DNA from: Ktedonobacteraceae bacterium
Lineage (GTDB): Bacteria > Chloroflexota > Ktedonobacteria > Ktedonobacterales > Ktedonobacteraceae
Length of the DNA: 19,371 nt
Direction: 5' to 3'
NCBI GenBank assembly: GCA_014896635.1
Contig: JADBKA010000084.1
Location: 1-19,371 of the forward strand
This document shows, piece by piece, positions 7,615 through 15,114 of the stretch; within the stretch, counting starts at the first letter, position 1, and every line of letters begins with the position of its first letter. The notes under the pieces are model-generated. The model was given only the letters and a program-made list of their open reading frames with translations, was not told the origin of the DNA and ran no database searches. The translations under genes were made by a program, and so were the position numbers.

Positions 7615-8673
7615 CTAATCCAGCGTGTCCAGTATCTGCTGAATTGAGAAGGTGGCGCCGCAAATGACCTCATCAGAGGCCCCGTAATAGACGGTGAGAG
7701 TATCGTCGTGTTCAATGATGCCGTTGGTGAATACCACATTACCAAAAAAGCCTTTGATCTCATATTCTGCTAGTGGTTCCATAATTGGTTCTCTGGAGCG
7801 AGCAAGGACTCTGGTAGGGTCATCCAGATCAAGCAATAAAGCTCCTAGGCAGTAGCGATTCTGTGCATTGGCGCCGTGATAAAGCTCCAGCCAGCCATAT
7901 TTTGTGCGGGTCGGCGCGGCCCCGGCGCCGATCCGTGCCGAGTCCCACATGCCGGGGCGGGTGCGGGCGAGGCATCTGTGTTCTCCCCAGTGAAGCAGAT
8001 CGGGTGATTTGCAGATCCAGATGTGGTTGCCGCCGAGTCCGCCGGTAGCCAGTGTCGGGCGGTGCAGCGCGAAATAGCTGCCGTTGATTTTTTCAGGGAA
8101 CAGAGCGCAGTCTTTGTTGTTGGGCGCAAGGATCATGCCATGCCGGACGAATGTCTGCCAATCCTCTGTACTGATAAGCCCGACTCCATAGCCGTCAGCC
8201 GAAACTGCGGTATAGGTAAGGTAGTAGCGGTTCTCGATGCGACTCACGCGACAATCTTCAATACCGAAAGTTTCGAGTTCACCCTCAGCGAGCAGTGTGG
8301 GCGTTTCTGCGACCTGAAAGTTGATGCCATCTGTACTGACGGCTAGTCGAAGATGTGAGAGTGTTGTCAAATAGGGGCGGCCTTGATAGACGAAGCTACG
8401 AGGGTCGTCTCCATAAACCAGATTCGGATCATCTTTCTTGCAGGTGAAGATGCGCAGACCATGTTTTGCTGATGGATCAATCAGCAGTGCGCTCACTTCG
8501 TCCTGGCGGCGCTCTGGGCGTTCAGCTACGCGGAGCAGTAGCCAGGTTTTCCCTTGAAAGGTGAACGCTCCTGGATTGAGCAGGCATTCAACGACCAGCC
8601 CTTCCATGCTGGGTTTGACATCACGTGGCTGAAGAATTGGATTCGTGCTAAAACGTCTGGCTATGTCTGGCAC
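7615..8673 (-). CDS. GH130 family glycosidase/phosphorylase (beta-mannoside acting)
   Basis: This 352-residue enzyme has the five-bladed propeller signature of GH130, a family that cleaves beta-mannosides by phosphorolysis or, in some clades, hydrolysis. Supporting motifs are NPILQP (11-16), LNPGAF (32-37), and GIEDCRV (137-143) with the probable catalytic Asp140. Also present are NNKDCALFPEKI (185-196), HRP (204-206), DSARIGAGAAP (244-254) and GWLELYHG (260-267). The length is normal and no signal peptide is seen, so it works on imported sugar in the cytoplasm. The start is a GTG, supported by CAGGAG 7 nt upstream. It is the last gene of the ABC transporter operon, 56 nt after the permease. 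Whether it is a phosphorylase or a hydrolase cannot be decided by eye. Confidence 0.87.
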   Translation of the reverse strand: MPDIARRFSTNPILQPRDVKPSMEGLVVECLLNPGAFTFQGKTWLLLRVAERPERRQDEVSALLIDPSAKHGLRIFTCKKDDPNLVYGDDPRSFVYQGRPYLTTLSHLRLAVSTDGINFQVAETPTLLAEGELETFGIEDCRVSRIENRYYLTYTAVSADGYGVGLISTEDWQTFVRHGMILAPNNKDCALFPEKINGSYFALHRPTLATGGLGGNHIWICKSPDLLHWGEHRCLARTRPGMWDSARIGAGAAPTRTKYGWLELYHGANAQNRYCLGALLLDLDDPTRVLARSREPIMEPLAEYEIKGFFGNVVFTNGIIEHDDTLTVYYGASDEVICGATFSIQQILDTLD

Positions 8674-8729
8674 AAGTCTACTCCTGGGATAATACTGTTA
8701 TGAAGCAAAGAGAGTTACATGCCGGCTGA

Positions 8730-9641
8730 TCAGCTCCAGCCGTAATGCCGTCCCCAAGCTTCGACGATACGGCGGATGATGAGAATAGAGATTAGTGTCA
8801 CAAGTGCGTTGAGCAGGGCGATAGTGGCCCCATAACCAGAGCGGAACTGGTTAAAAGCCTGGTAATAGATTTCCAGTTGCCAGGTCTGGGTAGCCAGTTC
8901 AGGTCCGCCATTTGTGAGCGTAAACGGCTCGGTAAAGATAGAGAATGTGATACCGGCTGCCAGGATGAGCACGGTGTAAAAGGCGGGATAAAGCATGGGC
9001 AGAGTGATGCGCCAGAATTGCGTCCAGGCGCTGGCCCCGTCGATGGATGCGGCCTCATAAATTTCACGCGGGATGCCTTGCAGGCCGGAAAGAAAAATGA
9101 GCGCATAGTAGCCAGCAAATTTCCAGACGATCATCAGAACGATCACCAGCGTTGCCAGCGTGCCGTCCCCCAGCCAGTCCGGTGAAGTGCCGGTGACTGT
9201 ACGCAGGAACGTATTGATGGGACTGTTATATGACAACACTCCTCGTACAATCAGAGAAGACACGACTCCTGATGCCAGGTAAGGCAGGAAAAAGCCCACC
9301 GCGAACAAGGGTTGAAAGCGTGGCAGGTTGTGTACAATCAAAGCCAGGCCAATGGAAGCCGCCACTACCAGCGGAATAAAAAGGATGAGAAACTTGTAAG
9401 AAACCAGAAATGCTTGAATCACGCGCTGGCTATGCAGCGCTTCCGCGAAATTAGCCAGGCCGATGAAAACAGGCTGAGGAGAGATCAGATTCCAGCTCTG
9501 GAAGACCAGAAAAAGGCTCCAGACCAGCGGGATCAGAAAGAAAATGGTGGTAAATGCCAGATAGGGACTGGCAAAAAACCATCCTTTCAACTCCTGCCCC
9601 ATATGCCAGTACGTTCTTTTGCCTGACAGCACACTATTCAC
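8730..9641 (-). CDS. Sugar ABC transporter permease, MalF/UgpA-like
   Basis: This 303-residue inner-membrane protein has about six hydrophobic helices (for example FFASPYLAFTTIFFLIPLVW and a C-terminal ALVTLISILII). Its cytoplasmic EAA loop, EAASIDGASAWTQF..ITLP, docks the ATPase subunit. Together with a late TNGGP-type segment (LTNGGPELATQT), this marks the MalF/UgpA branch of carbohydrate permeases. I chose the GTG at 9639-9641 because AAAGGAG lies 6 nt upstream. The frame is open a further 24 codons into the preceding gene, but those residues (basic, Cys-rich) look non-native. With the other permease it forms the channel for the substrate delivered by the solute-binding lipoprotein. Confidence 0.9.
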   Translation of the reverse strand: MNSVLSGKRTYWHMGQELKGWFFASPYLAFTTIFFLIPLVWSLFLVFQSWNLISPQPVFIGLANFAEALHSQRVIQAFLVSYKFLILFIPLVVAASIGLALIVHNLPRFQPLFAVGFFLPYLASGVVSSLIVRGVLSYNSPINTFLRTVTGTSPDWLGDGTLATLVIVLMIVWKFAGYYALIFLSGLQGIPREIYEAASIDGASAWTQFWRITLPMLYPAFYTVLILAAGITFSIFTEPFTLTNGGPELATQTWQLEIYYQAFNQFRSGYGATIALLNALVTLISILIIRRIVEAWGRHYGWS

Positions 9642-9681
9642 CGTAATCTCCTTTCTTTGCAGCTTGCATACTTTGCTCTTT

Positions 9682-10587
9682 CTAACGGAGAACCACCTGA
9701 ACCCCTTGCACAAAGTTACGACTGAAAATGAGGAAAAGCAGCAGGACCGGGAAGGTCAGGATGACGCCCGCAGCATACAACGGGCCGGGGTAAGTACCGT
9801 AGGGGCCGAACATCGTTGTCAGCAGCACATTCAAGGTCTGTCTTGTTGGCTCTTTCACCACGATCAGATCCCACATCAGTTCGGTCCAGCGTTCCATGAA
9901 GACGAACAGGAAAATGATGGTAGTGATGGAGCGAGCAATGGGTAACATGATGCGAAAGATAATGCTCAATTCACCGGCACCATCCAGGCGGGCAGCTTCA
10001 ATCAACTCGATTGGCACCGAGCGAAAAAAGCTGCTATACATGAAAATGGCCCACAGACTCATCAGCTTCGGGAGAATCATTGCCCAGTAGGTATTGTACA
10101 GACCGGTGAAGCGGATCACCAGGAATGTTGGTACAAGCAAGATGATGGCCGGGTAAAACATCTGAAAAAGGATAAAATTGTAGATGACTCCCTGTCCTCT
10201 GAACTTCAGTATGGAGAGGGCATAGCCGACGATTGCTCCCAGGACGACCATGCTGATGCTATCGGTAAGCGTCACGAAAAGACTGTTGAAGAATGCATTG
10301 AGCCAGGGCTGAGCGGCAAAACCACCCCCGGTCCAGATCCATTCGTAAGAGCGCAGCGTGAGCGATTCTGGCACGAACACACGATTGACCTGATCCCAGG
10401 GAGCCAGCGATTGCAGAAGCAGATAAGCATAAGGCAGGATCATCACTGTCAGGATTGGCACGGCGATCAGATAGAGCCAGTATCCCTTTCTTGCAGGGCG
10501 AATGCTTTTTTGTGCCTGACGCACTGCTCTGTACGGTGTGGCTCCTATGGCTGCGACTCCTGTTTGTCCATCATGGGCTTCAAGCAT
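9682..10587 (-). CDS. Sugar ABC transporter permease, MalG/UgpE-like
   Basis: This 301-residue membrane protein has a soluble N-terminal stretch of about 33 residues, then a first helix (WLYLIAVPILTVMILPYAYL) and five more. The EAA loop, EAARLDGAGELSII..IMLP, near residues 198-217 is the ATPase contact. The C-terminus, LIFSRNFVQGV, resembles the F.QR.fv.G ending typical of MalG-type permeases. AAAAGGA precedes the ATG by 8-9 nt. It lies upstream of the MalF-like gene, the reverse of the usual binding protein-MalF-MalG order. No ATP-binding subunit is encoded nearby, so a shared MsmK/UgpC-type ATPase elsewhere in the genome is expected. Confidence 0.9.
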   Translation of the reverse strand: MLEAHDGQTGVAAIGATPYRAVRQAQKSIRPARKGYWLYLIAVPILTVMILPYAYLLLQSLAPWDQVNRVFVPESLTLRSYEWIWTGGGFAAQPWLNAFFNSLFVTLTDSISMVVLGAIVGYALSILKFRGQGVIYNFILFQMFYPAIILLVPTFLVIRFTGLYNTYWAMILPKLMSLWAIFMYSSFFRSVPIELIEAARLDGAGELSIIFRIMLPIARSITTIIFLFVFMERWTELMWDLIVVKEPTRQTLNVLLTTMFGPYGTYPGPLYAAGVILTFPVLLLFLIFSRNFVQGVQVVLR

Positions 10588-10642
10588 AACAGTGTTCCTT
10601 TTCTGTATCAGTGAAGAGAAGCTTTACATGCCATAGAAAGAA

Positions 10643-10680
10643 CCTGGCCGGGAGCGGGAGCACGCGAAATCCCGGTCAGG
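10643..10680 (-). terminator. Intercistronic hairpin after the solute-binding protein gene
   Basis: Read on the minus strand, CCTGACCGGGA and TCCCGGCCAGG form an 11-bp stem (one G-U pair) with a 16-nt loop, followed by TTCTTTCT. It lies within the 134-nt gap between the binding-protein and permease genes. It is likely to act as a partial terminator or an mRNA-end stabiliser, so that more binding protein than permease is made. Such hairpins are well known after sugar-binding protein genes. Confidence 0.55.
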
Positions 10681-10721
10681 CTGACATTGGCGCTGGCAGT
10701 CCGCGCGTTTTACAACGAGAA

Positions 10722-12038
10722 CTAACTCAGCAATGGTTGTGTTGCCGATTTCCAATTTTTCCATGCCTGGTCAGGTGAGACCTGGCCCTTGACGACAGGG
10801 ATTACCGCGCTGTTCCCCAGTGCCACCTGGATATCGGTATATTTAGGAGCAGTGAGCGGGGGAACGGCGTTTGGGATGTCTTTCGCGTACTCGGTCAGTT
10901 CCGGGTGTTTGTCAAAAAAAGATGTGAAAGTGGTATTGGTTCCCAGGTCGTCGCGTGCCGGTGGCAATGTCGTTGTCTGAAGCCATTGGAGATCATGCTG
11001 CGGATCTGAAAGCACCCACTTGATAAAGTTCCACATGGTCTGCTGCTGTTCCTCAGACGCCTGCTTATAGATGACAATGCCTTTTGTATCGGCGAAGGTT
11101 TTAACCACCTGGCTGGCCGGGTAATTATCGGGGACCGGCGGTAGCGTCAGGATGTAGTTGTCGTTTAGCTTGAGATTCGGGTACTTCTGCGCCCAGGTGG
11201 GAAATGTCCAGGGACCGATGACACCCATCACCGCATTACCGTTCTCGAAAGGATCGGTAATGGTTTGTGTCAGCAGCAACTTCTTCTGCGCCAGTTGCTG
11301 CAAGAAGCTCAGAGTTGCTGTAGCAGCCTGGTCGTCTGCCGTGATTTTATTGCCGGTGATGAGAGGCTGACCCCCGCTTGCCGCATCGTAGAGGGTAAAA
11401 AAGTCGAACCAGCGCTCGTACCACGTATCCTTTGTCAGTTCTGCCCGCGCCCAGATGAATTTATCGGGAAATTTCTGCTTCAGCTTCTCGCCCAGGGCGA
11501 TGACTTCACTATAGGTATGTGGCGGGCTGTTTACCCCAACCTGCTTAAGGATGTCCATACGCCAGCCTACAAGCATTGCGTTGGTGTAGAGAGGCAGGAC
11601 ATAGGTATGACCATCGCTCATTTTCCAGGCCGCGATAGTTTTTTCCATATGGCGTGCCTGAATGACATCATTCCATCCTGGCATCTGGTCAAGCGGAACG
11701 ATTGCCTGGGATGATTGAAGCTGGCCCGCGAAACCTGAGAAAATATTCTCGGAGGCAGTGGGGCCTGTACCACCGGCAAGGGCTGCCTGGATACCGGCTT
11801 CAGAGGTTGGCGATTCTGGAATAGCTTTGACGGTAATCTTGACATCAGAATGCTGAGCCATATACTCTTTGGCCATCTGATTCCAGAATGCCTGCTGAGG
11901 TGGGTTAGGAGCTGCCCAGAACGAAATGGTTTTTGCCCCCGCGTTGTTTGCTGGCGAACCTGAACCGCCGCACGCGGTGAGCAGTATGCCGGCACAGCAA
12001 ATCAGTGCCAACCAGTAGAAAAAGTTTTTCAGCCTCAT
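10722..12038 (-). CDS. Extracellular sugar-binding lipoprotein of ABC transporter (family 1)
   Basis: This 438-residue protein captures the transported sugar at the outer face of the membrane. The N-terminus is a lipoprotein signal: MRLK, a hydrophobic stretch, then the lipobox LTAC with Cys23, followed by a Gly/Ser/Ala linker. The mature part fits family 1 solute-binding proteins. It has TISFWAAPNPPQQAFWNQMA at the start, YVLPLYTNAMLVGWRMDIL near 147-165, and the late VMGVIGPWTFP. The C-terminal lobe shows WNFIKWVLSDPQHDLQWLQ. A strong AGGAGG lies 7 nt before the ATG. The gene follows the LacI-type regulator by 194 nt on the same strand and precedes both permeases, so it is the first structural gene of the operon. 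Confidence 0.92.
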   Translation of the reverse strand: MRLKNFFYWLALICCAGILLTACGGSGSPANNAGAKTISFWAAPNPPQQAFWNQMAKEYMAQHSDVKITVKAIPESPTSEAGIQAALAGGTGPTASENIFSGFAGQLQSSQAIVPLDQMPGWNDVIQARHMEKTIAAWKMSDGHTYVLPLYTNAMLVGWRMDILKQVGVNSPPHTYSEVIALGEKLKQKFPDKFIWARAELTKDTWYERWFDFFTLYDAASGGQPLITGNKITADDQAATATLSFLQQLAQKKLLLTQTITDPFENGNAVMGVIGPWTFPTWAQKYPNLKLNDNYILTLPPVPDNYPASQVVKTFADTKGIVIYKQASEEQQQTMWNFIKWVLSDPQHDLQWLQTTTLPPARDDLGTNTTFTSFFDKHPELTEYAKDIPNAVPPLTAPKYTDIQVALGNSAVIPVVKGQVSPDQAWKNWKSATQPLLS

Positions 12039-12167
12039 CGCTGAACCTCCTGATATACTGCGTGTATTTCATGACTGCATTAAATATGCACTACAGAGCT
12101 TCCTTATCTTTCAAGGTCACCGGCAAGGACCGGTAAAACCTGTTTTCCTGTGGTTGCATGTATGACA

Positions 12168-12183
12168 CTCTACCGCGCGAGAG
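12168..12183. promoter_or_regulatory. CG-centred imperfect palindrome upstream of the binding-protein gene
   Basis: CTCTACCGCGCGAGAG has matching outer arms (CTCT/AGAG) and a CGCG centre. It lies in the 194-nt gap between the lacI-type gene and the binding-protein gene. It could be an operator, but it does not match the clear LacI site at 13271-13284. The rest of the gap (12039-12232) has a short TGCAT/ATGCA repeat (12076-12090), an ACCGG/CCGGT hairpin (12119-12134) and no convincing promoter. Confidence 0.25.
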
Positions 12184-12232
12184 TTGAATAAGCGGACCTC
12201 TTCAGATCTGGCTGCAAGGTTTTTAAAGTACG

Positions 12233-13246
12233 TCATACTGTGCAGCCACACGAACGGCGAGGTATCAGTTCAGTTGCTACAAGGGTCTGTACGGGAGGAT
12301 TGTCCGTCTCTGAGAGGATGTCGAGCATGCGACGAGCGGCAAGGCGTCCCAGTTCATTCTTGAAGACGCGGATGGTGCTCAAAGACGGTTCCGTCAGGGC
12401 GCTGAAGTTGGTATCGTCGAAACCGATGAGCGCGACATCTTCTGGAACCTTGCGTTGTTGCTGTGCTAACACTTGCATCGCTCCCAGAGCCATTGCATCA
12501 TTTACTGCAAAAACTGCCGTCAGATCTGGCACTGTAGCAAGAGCTTCTTTGATGAGCTGTTTCCCGGTCTCTACGGTGGTGTCGCTGGCGTGGAAAAGAT
12601 GAGTGGGTAATCCTGCCGCCGCCATGGCTTCACTGTATCCCTGCCCGCGCCGGGCCGAACTGTGCCAGTGGGCCGGGCCAAGCAGCGCGACAATAGTGCG
12701 GTGTCCGTGTTGCTGCAAATGCTCAGTAGCCTGCCATCCGCCGCGCACGTCATCACTGTTCACACTATCAACTGCTACACTCGTCATCATATTATCAACC
12801 AGTAACAGCGGGATACCTTGCTGCCGCAACTGGAGGATAAAGCGAGGCGGGATATCAGGGCCTACCACGATAATTCCATCCACACGATTCTCCACGATAG
12901 GCTTGAAATGCTCATCAGATTTGAGTTGCTCATCGTTAACCAGGGAAAGCAAAAGATGGTATCCATGATGCGCGAGTTCTGTAACTACCCCATGCATGAT
13001 GATAGGATAAAATGGGTCAAGATCAAAAGGTGCGTGTCGTTGATGTACTACAAAGCCGATAGTATCGGTCCGGGTAGTTGCCAGTCCACGCGCGACCATC
13101 GAAGGGGAATAGTTAAATTCCCTGGCAATAGCAAGGATACGTTCTCGTGTTCCTGGCTTTACACCTCCTTTCCCATTTAATGCTCGTGATGCGGTCGCCA
13201 GCGAAACACCGGCTCTAGCCGCAATCTCAGCCAGACTGATAGGCAT
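12233..13246 (-). CDS. LacI-family transcriptional regulator
   Basis: This 337-residue regulator probably represses the downstream transporter/GH130 operon until the sugar ligand appears. Residues 4-23 (LAEIAARAGVSLATASRALN) form the typical LacI helix-turn-helix. The hinge region MVARGLATTRTDTIGF leads to a two-lobed sugar-binding domain (about 62-330). Typical family segments there are VDGIIVVGPDIPPRF, PLLLVDN, AVFAVNDAMALGAM and DVALIGFDDTNFSALTEPSL, ending in IPRRSCGC. GAGGAG is 5 nt before the ATG. It has its own consensus promoter, with a perfect operator-like palindrome on the start site, so autoregulation is likely. The nature of the inducer is inferred only from the GH130 neighbour. 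Confidence 0.92.
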   Translation of the reverse strand: MPISLAEIAARAGVSLATASRALNGKGGVKPGTRERILAIAREFNYSPSMVARGLATTRTDTIGFVVHQRHAPFDLDPFYPIIMHGVVTELAHHGYHLLLSLVNDEQLKSDEHFKPIVENRVDGIIVVGPDIPPRFILQLRQQGIPLLLVDNMMTSVAVDSVNSDDVRGGWQATEHLQQHGHRTIVALLGPAHWHSSARRGQGYSEAMAAAGLPTHLFHASDTTVETGKQLIKEALATVPDLTAVFAVNDAMALGAMQVLAQQQRKVPEDVALIGFDDTNFSALTEPSLSTIRVFKNELGRLAARRMLDILSETDNPPVQTLVATELIPRRSCGCTV

Positions 13247-13270
13247 ACTTACTCCTCAATGAAAATAGAG

Positions 13271-13284
13271 TGAAAGCGCTTGCA
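13271..13284. promoter_or_regulatory. LacI/CcpA-type operator (cre-like) at the lacI start site
   Basis: TGAAAGCGCTTGCA matches all defined positions of the cre consensus TGWAARCGYTWNCW, the palindromic class of site bound by LacI/GalR-family proteins. It lies just downstream of the lacI -10 box, covering the predicted transcription start, and 24 nt before the lacI start codon. This is the expected position for autorepression. Confidence 0.75.
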
Positions 13285-13287
13285 AAA

Positions 13288-13316
13288 AGTATACAAAAAA
13301 AATTTGTCGTTGTCAA
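13288..13316 (-). promoter_or_regulatory. Consensus sigma70-type promoter of the lacI-family gene
   Basis: On the minus strand TTGACA (13316-13311) and TATACT (13293-13288) are separated by exactly 17 nt. The spacer is A/T-rich, with an eight-base homopolymer run. Transcription should start near 13281, inside the operator. Confidence 0.8.
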
Positions 13317-13350
13317 TCATATGGCGGCGTCCTTGATTGATACTCCCTTG

Positions 13351-13394
13351 CGTTCAGATGGGCAAGATGCGCAAGCATCTTGCCCATCTGAACG
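13351..13394. repeat. Perfect 20-bp hairpin with GCAA tetraloop
   Basis: The arms 13351-13370 and 13375-13394 are perfectly complementary over 20 bp and enclose GCAA, a stable GNRA tetraloop closed by C-G. It lies between divergent promoters and is not followed by a T-run on either strand. Its role is unknown; a REP-like element, a structured RNA or a cruciform site are possible. Confidence 0.8.
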
Positions 13395-13404
13395 GCTATC
13401 AAGA

Positions 13405-13446
13405 TGTCATCCCATGTTGCTTTCAGAGAAGCAACATGGGATGACA
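13405..13446. repeat. Perfect 18-bp hairpin, second of a tandem pair
   Basis: The arms 13405-13422 and 13429-13446 are perfectly complementary over 18 bp with a TCAGAG loop. It begins 10 nt after the first hairpin, and its arm sequence is unrelated to that one. It lies upstream of the promoter of the GAF kinase gene and lacks a T-tract. Confidence 0.8.
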
Positions 13447-13494
13447 GCCGGGTCGCCAGAGTTACCAGGAACGGAGTGCCAACCTGCCCCCTGG

Positions 13495-13523
13495 TGGACC
13501 TCTGATATCTGCCATGCTATACT
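13495..13523 (+). promoter_or_regulatory. Promoter of the GAF histidine kinase gene
   Basis: TGGACC (13495-13500) and TATACT (13518-13523) are 17 nt apart, and TGC directly before the latter gives an extended -10. The start site near 13530 rules out the upstream part of the long open frame as coding sequence. Confidence 0.65.
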
Positions 13524-13617
13524 TCTTTTCGACCTGAGCTTTCCTGAACTATTCGCAAACGCTCTTTTGATGACTGACTGTGAGAAGATGGTAAAAGAGG
13601 TGAAAGGATTCTCTACA

Positions 13618-14958
13618 ATGACTTTCAGGTATGCCGGAAAGCCGCATCATCCATCGCAAACGGATCACTTATCCGATGTATTCGTGAGTCTTGCGCGTGA
13701 TATCAATATGCTCACCGGGAAGGATCTCTATCGTGCTATTATGATCAATATGCAGGCGCTCACTGCCTGTGAGCATGCTGTGCTCTATCTGTATCAGCAA
13801 GGGGCAGAGCAGTTGCTTCCCGTCGCTCGCTTCTCCGGTACAGGGACAGGTTTACCCGGCAAGTCGGACGTGATACTGCTGTCAGAGCAACAGGAAGTAG
13901 AGAGACAGCAGGAGCAAAAAAAGCAGCAAGGACAGGGCATAAGCGGAATGGCAACCTTGCTAAGTCTTGCTGGTGAATCGCTTCAAGCGCAAGCAGCCGT
14001 GCATCGTCGTTCGCTGGTACGGGAAGCTCCAGGAGAGAGAGAGGAGAGAGGATCTTCACCGGCAAATACAACCCGTGTGCAACTGGCTCTCGCGCTGCTC
14101 TCGCGCGACGTGCTCTATGGCGTGCTCTATCTTGAGCGTGCTGACCCGTTTTCGCGTGAGGAGCTGGAGCGGGCGAATGATCTAAGCTGTCTTGTGGCGA
14201 TTGCGCTGGAGAATGAGGTACTACGCAAGCGGCAATCTGTTGTGCGAGAAGAGTTGGACGAGGCCAGGCGTGCGCGGGCGAAATTTATCTCAACAGTTAC
14301 ACACGAACTGCGTGCGCCAATCCACTCAATCAATGGCTACCTGGACCTGGCGTTATCCGAACTGCTGGAAAATCTCACGCCGCAATTGCACGAATTTATC
14401 AGCCGTGCGCGACAGGCGAGCGAGCAACTTTTTGCTCGGCTTGAAGATCTATTGCTGCTCTCACGCGCCGACGGCGGGCAGTTGCATCTCAATCGTCGTG
14501 TCTGCTCTCTCCCTGAGGTGATTGCCGGTGCGATAGAGGAGGTAGAGCTGACGGCTCAGGACAGGCATATTGCCATTACTGTTGATATTGCGGATGATGT
14601 GCCACCGCTCTATGCCGACGCTGAGCGATTGCAACAGATGGTGCGCAATCTCTTGAGCAACGCTCTCTATGCTACTCCTGATGGGGGACAGGTTGCGATT
14701 TCTGCGCGCCTGGATGACGCGACTGGAGAGCGGCGCGTGCGTCTTGCTGTCAGGGACAACGGGCAAGGAATCGCGGCAGAGTTTCATGAGCGGATTTTCG
14801 AGCGCTTCTTTCAGGTGCCTGGCGGCGAACGATCTGGCGGCCAGGGACTCGGACTGGCAGTGGTCAAAACGATCGTTGAACTACATGGCGGCCTGGTAAT
14901 GGTGGAAAGTGCGCCGGGGCTGGGGAGTAATTTTCTCTGTGTTTTTCCACCTGAATGA
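13618..14958 (+). CDS. Soluble GAF-domain sensor histidine kinase (orphan)
   Basis: This cytoplasmic histidine kinase has about 446 residues and no membrane helix. The N-terminal 200 residues look like a GAF sensor domain. Markers are LSDVFVSLARDINML, ALTACEHAVLYLY and late RDVLYGVLYLERADPFS..ELERANDLSCLVAIALEN. The domain is interrupted by a Gln/Glu/Lys-rich insert around 95-110. A short coiled segment leads to the H-box FISTVTHELRAPIHSI with His229. The ATPase domain has NLLSNALYATP (344-354), DNGQGI (380-385), FERFFQVP and GGQGLGLAVV (near 408). The frame is open back to 13270, but the promoter at 13495-13523 lies inside that stretch. I prefer ATG 13618 (AAAGGA 9 nt upstream); ATG 13570 and 13588 are alternatives. 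No response regulator gene is adjacent. Confidence 0.88.
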   Translation: MTFRYAGKPHHPSQTDHLSDVFVSLARDINMLTGKDLYRAIMINMQALTACEHAVLYLYQQGAEQLLPVARFSGTGTGLPGKSDVILLSEQQEVERQQEQKKQQGQGISGMATLLSLAGESLQAQAAVHRRSLVREAPGEREERGSSPANTTRVQLALALLSRDVLYGVLYLERADPFSREELERANDLSCLVAIALENEVLRKRQSVVREELDEARRARAKFISTVTHELRAPIHSINGYLDLALSELLENLTPQLHEFISRARQASEQLFARLEDLLLLSRADGGQLHLNRRVCSLPEVIAGAIEEVELTAQDRHIAITVDIADDVPPLYADAERLQQMVRNLLSNALYATPDGGQVAISARLDDATGERRVRLAVRDNGQGIAAEFHERIFERFFQVPGGERSGGQGLGLAVVKTIVELHGGLVMVESAPGLGSNFLCVFPPE

Positions 14959-14988
14959 GCTGGCATATGCATCTGCCTTAATGTACTC

Positions 14989-15017
14989 TTGACGCCAGTC
15001 TGAATGCGTGCTATGCT
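14989..15017 (+). promoter_or_regulatory. Promoter of the two-gene small-protein operon
   Basis: TTGACG (14989-14994) and TATGCT (15012-15017) are separated by 17 nt, with an extended TGC before the -10. The start site would be near 15024, giving an approximately 90-nt leader before the GTG start codon at 15115. Confidence 0.75.
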
Positions 15018-15114
15018 CAAACTATCTCAAGATGTTCCTTGCTGTGAGCAAACGGCAAGGGCGCGGCTCGGTAATCGACGTTTGTATGGTATGCACTGGA
15101 GAAGGAGACAGACT

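Noticed and set aside
9642..9713. 24-codon extension of the MalF-like permease into the upstream gene
   Set aside because: The basic, Cys-rich peptide is atypical, and AAAGGAG perfectly positions the GTG at 9641.
12119..12134. ACCGG/CCGGT hairpin after the lacI gene as a terminator
   Set aside because: Only 5 bp and without a T-run on the minus strand; it may be chance.
13351..13446. Tandem hairpins as a CRISPR array or Rho-independent terminators
   Set aside because: The two stems share no repeat sequence and there are no spacers; neither is followed by a T-run.
13270..13617. Long N-terminal extension of the GAF kinase reading frame
   Set aside because: It would translate through the lacI operator, both perfect hairpins and the kinase's own promoter; the peptide is low in family resemblance and has no ribosome binding site.
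15004..15114. Extension of the 81-residue protein to 118 residues
   Set aside because: Its ATG would lie within the -10 spacer of the promoter at 14989-15017.
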